Source of the DNA: CAZBZG01 sp964496245
Lineage (GTDB): Bacteria > Planctomycetota > SZUA-567
Direction of reading: 5' to 3'
Assembly: GCA_964496245.1 (NCBI GenBank)
Contig: CAZBZG010000232.1
Span: forward strand, 1-7,629
DNA: 7,629 nt
This document shows, one piece after another, positions 5,259 to 7,629 of the stretch (the stretch's first letter is position 1; the number at the start of each line of letters is the position of its first letter). Below the pieces are notes generated by a model. It was given only the letters and a program-made list of their open reading frames with translations. It was not told where the DNA came from and made no database searches. Made by a program: the position numbers and the translations under genes.

Positions 5259-6566
5259 TCAACGCGTCTCCTCGTCGGGGACATTCAGCCCCCAATACCC
5301 CTGTGGATCGTACGCCTCCCCCCACCGTCGGGCGCGGCGGCGGTGGTCGCGGACCACATCGTCGTACCGGCTCTCCACGGAGAGATCGACCAGTTCGCCG
5401 GGATCGTTCTCCAGATCGAAGAGCTGCTCGCGGTTCTTCCCCCAGTTGTACACGACATACTTGTACCGGTCGGTGCATACGGCCCGGCCCAGGGTCGGAC
5501 GGTTGGCCGGACCGTCGAACACAGCGTCCACGGCCAGTTCGTTTCGCCACACGGTCTCGCGCCCCTCGAGCACCCCCCGCCAGCTGTGCCCCCGCAGGCC
5601 GGCAGGCCCCTCAACGTCCGCATAGTCGCACACCGTGGGCATGAGATCCAGCCCGATGCTGGCGAGATGCCTTTCGTCGACTGCGCCGCGAACCTTCATG
5701 TCTGGCGCGCGTACGATCAGGGGCACGCGCACGGCTTCCTCGTAAAGCAGACTCTTCTGGTTCCAGTGGTGGGCGCCATGGACGTCTCCGTGGTCGCTCG
5801 AGAAAATGACCAAGGTGTCATCGGCCAGGCCTTCGGCCTGGAGCGCGTCCAGGATCTTCCCGATCTCCGCGTCCACCTTCTCCACCATCCGGTAGTAGGC
5901 GTACCGATACCGGCGCCAGTCGTCCTCCGTGAAATGGGTGACCGGATAGGCGAATGCGTTCCGGGATTGTTCGAGCCGAATGGCCTCCGGCTCGTAGGCC
6001 GGGATCGCGAAGTTCGCGGGCAGATTCGGGCAGGCAGCCACGTCCGGGGGTTCGGGCACCGGTCCCCATGGCAGAGGCTGGTTGCGCGCCCACTGGCAGA
6101 TGTTGTGCGGATTGTCGAAGCCGGCCACCAGAAAGAACGGTTTGTCGTGACGGCGCTTCAAGAAATCGATGCACGCGACAGCGAGTTCGTCGTCATTGTG
6201 CCCGCAGATGTTCGCGAACCCATGCCCCTCGGGGATCGACCCCTCGGGGATGTGCCACTTTCCGCCGTAGGCGCATTCGTATCCGGCGGCGTGCATGAGC
6301 CGGCCCAACTCCTGCCCGCGGGCACGGTCGTTGTAGGGCAGGCCGTTTCGCGGAACGCCCGCCTCCTGCGGCATGAGCCCGGAGAACATGCTCGCACGGC
6401 ACGGCGAGCAGAGCGGCTGGGTGCAGTAGGCCTGAGAGAAACGCAGCCCTTCGGCCGCCAGGCGGTCCATGGCGGGCGTGCGCAGATCGTCGTTCCCCGC
6501 ACAGCTCATGGCACCGCCGGCCTGCTGGTCGGTGAAGACGTAGAGCACATTTGGTCGATCGCTCAT
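5259..6566 (-). CDS. Formylglycine-type sulfatase (alkaline phosphatase superfamily)
   Basis: From ATG 6566 the protein has 435 residues. Sulfatase signature 1 is complete: L-C-S-P-C-R-A-S-M-F-S-G (52-63), where Cys53 of C-x-P-x-R would be converted to formylglycine. Signature 2 is G-Y-E-C-A-Y-G-G-K-W-H (95-105) with Lys103 and His105. Calcium ligands are Asp13 and Gln14 (T-D-Q-Q) and Asp258-His259 (F-S-S-D-H-G-D), with Lys271 in N-Q-K-S. The C-terminal subdomain has the usual Y-K-Y-V-V-Y-N and L-F-D-L-E-N-D-P-G-E-L motifs. It should hydrolyse a sulfate ester; a phosphonate or other ester is a minor alternative. Unusually for glycan sulfatases it starts directly at the first strand with no signal peptide, suggesting a cytoplasmic enzyme. 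The maturation enzyme (FGE or anSME) must be elsewhere. It lies 74 bp after the amidohydrolase. Confidence 0.93.
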   Translation of the reverse strand: MSDRPNVLYVFTDQQAGGAMSCAGNDDLRTPAMDRLAAEGLRFSQAYCTQPLCSPCRASMFSGLMPQEAGVPRNGLPYNDRARGQELGRLMHAAGYECAYGGKWHIPEGSIPEGHGFANICGHNDDELAVACIDFLKRRHDKPFFLVAGFDNPHNICQWARNQPLPWGPVPEPPDVAACPNLPANFAIPAYEPEAIRLEQSRNAFAYPVTHFTEDDWRRYRYAYYRMVEKVDAEIGKILDALQAEGLADDTLVIFSSDHGDVHGAHHWNQKSLLYEEAVRVPLIVRAPDMKVRGAVDERHLASIGLDLMPTVCDYADVEGPAGLRGHSWRGVLEGRETVWRNELAVDAVFDGPANRPTLGRAVCTDRYKYVVYNWGKNREQLFDLENDPGELVDLSVESRYDDVVRDHRRRARRWGEAYDPQGYWGLNVPDEETR

Positions 6567-6575
6567 GGGCATCGG

Positions 6576-6580
6576 TCCTC
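6576..6580 (-). promoter_or_regulatory. Ribosome binding site deciding the sulfatase start
   Basis: GAGGA on the minus strand is nine bases from ATG 6566 but only three from the in-frame ATG 6572. The spacing favours 6566, giving an N-terminus of M-S-D-R-P-N-V-L. Either choice leaves no room for a signal peptide. Confidence 0.6.
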
Positions 6581-6640
6581 AGGCCTCCGCACACGTCCTC
6601 CCCGGTCCCGCCGGCCAGGCCACGCGGCCGTCCCGCTCTC

Positions 6641-7629
6641 TCACGCATCCGGCGCCGCGTAGACCTCTTCCCCTTCGCCGTACACGGATACGGGATAATG
6701 GCCCAGATCGAACGGATCACCCGTCCAGCAGACGAACGACGCCCACTTGCCCTTCTCCAGCGTGCCCAGGACCTTGTCCACGCCCAAAAGCTCGGCGTTC
6801 TGTCGGCTGACGAGTTCCACGGCCTGCTGCTTGTCCAAGCCGCAGCGCAGAAAGTGCCGCGTCTGGAGCAACAGACTCTTGGCAAGCGTGACGGGATGAT
6901 CCGTCATGAGCCCGTATCGACAGCCGGACTCCATCACCAGCTTGACGTTCCGCCAGGTGTCGTGTTTGAGCTCCACCTTGTAGGGGAAGGCGTCCACCGG
7001 ACCGTAGACCACCGGGATGTTGCGCTCGGCGAGCGTCTTCAGGATAGCGCCGTCGTGCACATCAGCCGCGTGTTCGACCGTCACCTTGAGCTGGAAGGCA
7101 TCGACCAGCCGCAGGAGCGTCGCGATGTCGTCGATCTTGTGGCAGTGCACCCGCAGCCGCTCCTTCCCCTTGAGGACGTCGGCCAGCACGCGTTCCTCGG
7201 CCGACAGGGCCAGTTCCTGGCGTCGTTTGCCGCGCACCTTTCGGCGCTGGGCCGTCTTCTGCTTGACCGCGTCGAGTTTCTGACGGAGCAGCGCCAACCC
7301 ACCCATGCGCGTGAAGGGGCGGGTCCCTTTCCAGTTTCGCGTGGACATGGGATTGTAGCCAAGGGCGGCCTTGAGGCCGGCGCGTCCCACCAGCGCGGCC
7401 GAAGAGTCCCCCGCGTAGTGACGGATGACGGCCGAACGGCCGCCGATCAGATTGCCGCTGCCCGGTACCACGCAGGAGTAGAGGACGCCCATCTCGATGG
7501 CATCGCCGAACGATTGATCGTCCATCTGCACTGAATCGAGCGCATCGACCAGCGCCAGAATCGAATCCATCTGCTCGTTCGACTCACCCTCGTCCGCCGG
7601 TTCCCCGCTGCGACGCATGCCGATGTGAC
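6641..7629 (-). CDS. Amidohydrolase family protein (COG1228-like), N-terminus beyond the right edge
   Basis: The reading frame ends at TGA 6641-6643 and is open through the right edge, so the true start is outside. The first complete codons read H-I-G-M, which fits the second histidine of the metal-binding H-x-H motif (family form D-A-H-x-H-x-G), so the in-frame ATG at 7618 is internal. Further metal or active-site elements follow in order: P-G-S-G-N-L-I-G-G (about 7463-7437), V-H-C-H-K-I-D-D (7150-7127), V-E-H-A-A-D-V-H-D (7078-7052) and M-T-D-H-P-V (6904-6887), with Asp at 6901-6899. Near the end, L-G-T-L-E-K-G-K-W-A-S-F-V-C-W-T-G-D-P-F is the usual return to the small beta domain. The fold hydrolyses C-N or ring amide bonds in imidazolonepropionase- and dipeptidase-like enzymes, and the substrate here is unknown. 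A lysine/arginine-rich stretch (about 7258-7219) precedes V-H-C-H. It is the first visible gene of the operon. Confidence 0.88.
   Translation of the reverse strand, partial: HIGMRRSGEPADEGESNEQMDSILALVDALDSVQMDDQSFGDAIEMGVLYSCVVPGSGNLIGGRSAVIRHYAGDSSAALVGRAGLKAALGYNPMSTRNWKGTRPFTRMGGLALLRQKLDAVKQKTAQRRKVRGKRRQELALSAEERVLADVLKGKERLRVHCHKIDDIATLLRLVDAFQLKVTVEHAADVHDGAILKTLAERNIPVVYGPVDAFPYKVELKHDTWRNVKLVMESGCRYGLMTDHPVTLAKSLLLQTRHFLRCGLDKQQAVELVSRQNAELLGVDKVLGTLEKGKWASFVCWTGDPFDLGHYPVSVYGEGEEVYAAPDA

Noticed and set aside
6612..6630. GC-rich inverted repeat (CGGCC/GGCCG) between amidohydrolase and sulfatase
   Set aside because: The stem is only 5 bp with a 9-base loop and no T-run follows, so it is neither a convincing terminator nor a riboswitch.
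5061..6662. A 533-codon open frame on the plus strand opposite the sulfatase
   Set aside because: It is antisense to a sulfatase with intact signatures and spans two minus-strand genes. No domain or ribosome binding site supports it.

Overview
The window is GC-rich bacterial DNA with compact genes, short gaps and good Shine-Dalgarno sequences. The gene mix suggests a heterotrophic glycan degrader, perhaps from the Planctomycetota/Verrucomicrobiota/Kiritimatiellota/Lentisphaerota (PVC) assemblage. It holds a uroporphyrinogen-decarboxylase-like (URO-D/MtaA-type) protein next to a divergent AraC-type regulator, a formylglycine-type sulfatase, a xylose-isomerase-like TIM barrel protein and a COG1228-like amidohydrolase. 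This taxonomic reading is an inference; no marker gene fixes it.

Left part (1-1681): a URO-D-like gene on the minus strand, cut by the left window edge, is divergent from an AraC-family regulator on the plus strand. Between their start codons lie 128 bp carrying candidate back-to-back sigma-70 promoters and a short inverted repeat (819-832). The repeat sits on the -35 box of the regulator and beside the -35 box of the URO-D-like gene, as expected of a regulator controlling itself and its neighbour.

Middle (1682-2253): a 117-bp gap holds a perfect 14-bp palindrome and a near-consensus promoter in front of a small membrane protein that I recognise as DUF3392. It converges on a complete tRNA-Leu(UAG) gene on the minus strand.

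Right part (2278-7629): five minus-strand genes are packed head to tail. In transcription order they are an amidohydrolase (its start lies beyond the right edge), a sulfatase without a signal peptide, a sugar-phosphate isomerase/epimerase-like TIM barrel protein, a left-handed beta-helix (hexapeptide) acyltransferase overlapping its predecessor by one base, and 6-phosphogluconate dehydrogenase (gnd). The tRNA-Leu starts 24 bp after gnd and may share its transcript. The five genes look like one operon whose promoter is outside the window. A plausible reading is cytoplasmic processing of sulfated or otherwise modified sugars feeding the pentose phosphate pathway, but the substrate cannot be read from the sequence. 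I saw no CRISPR array, insertion sequence, phage gene or defence system.
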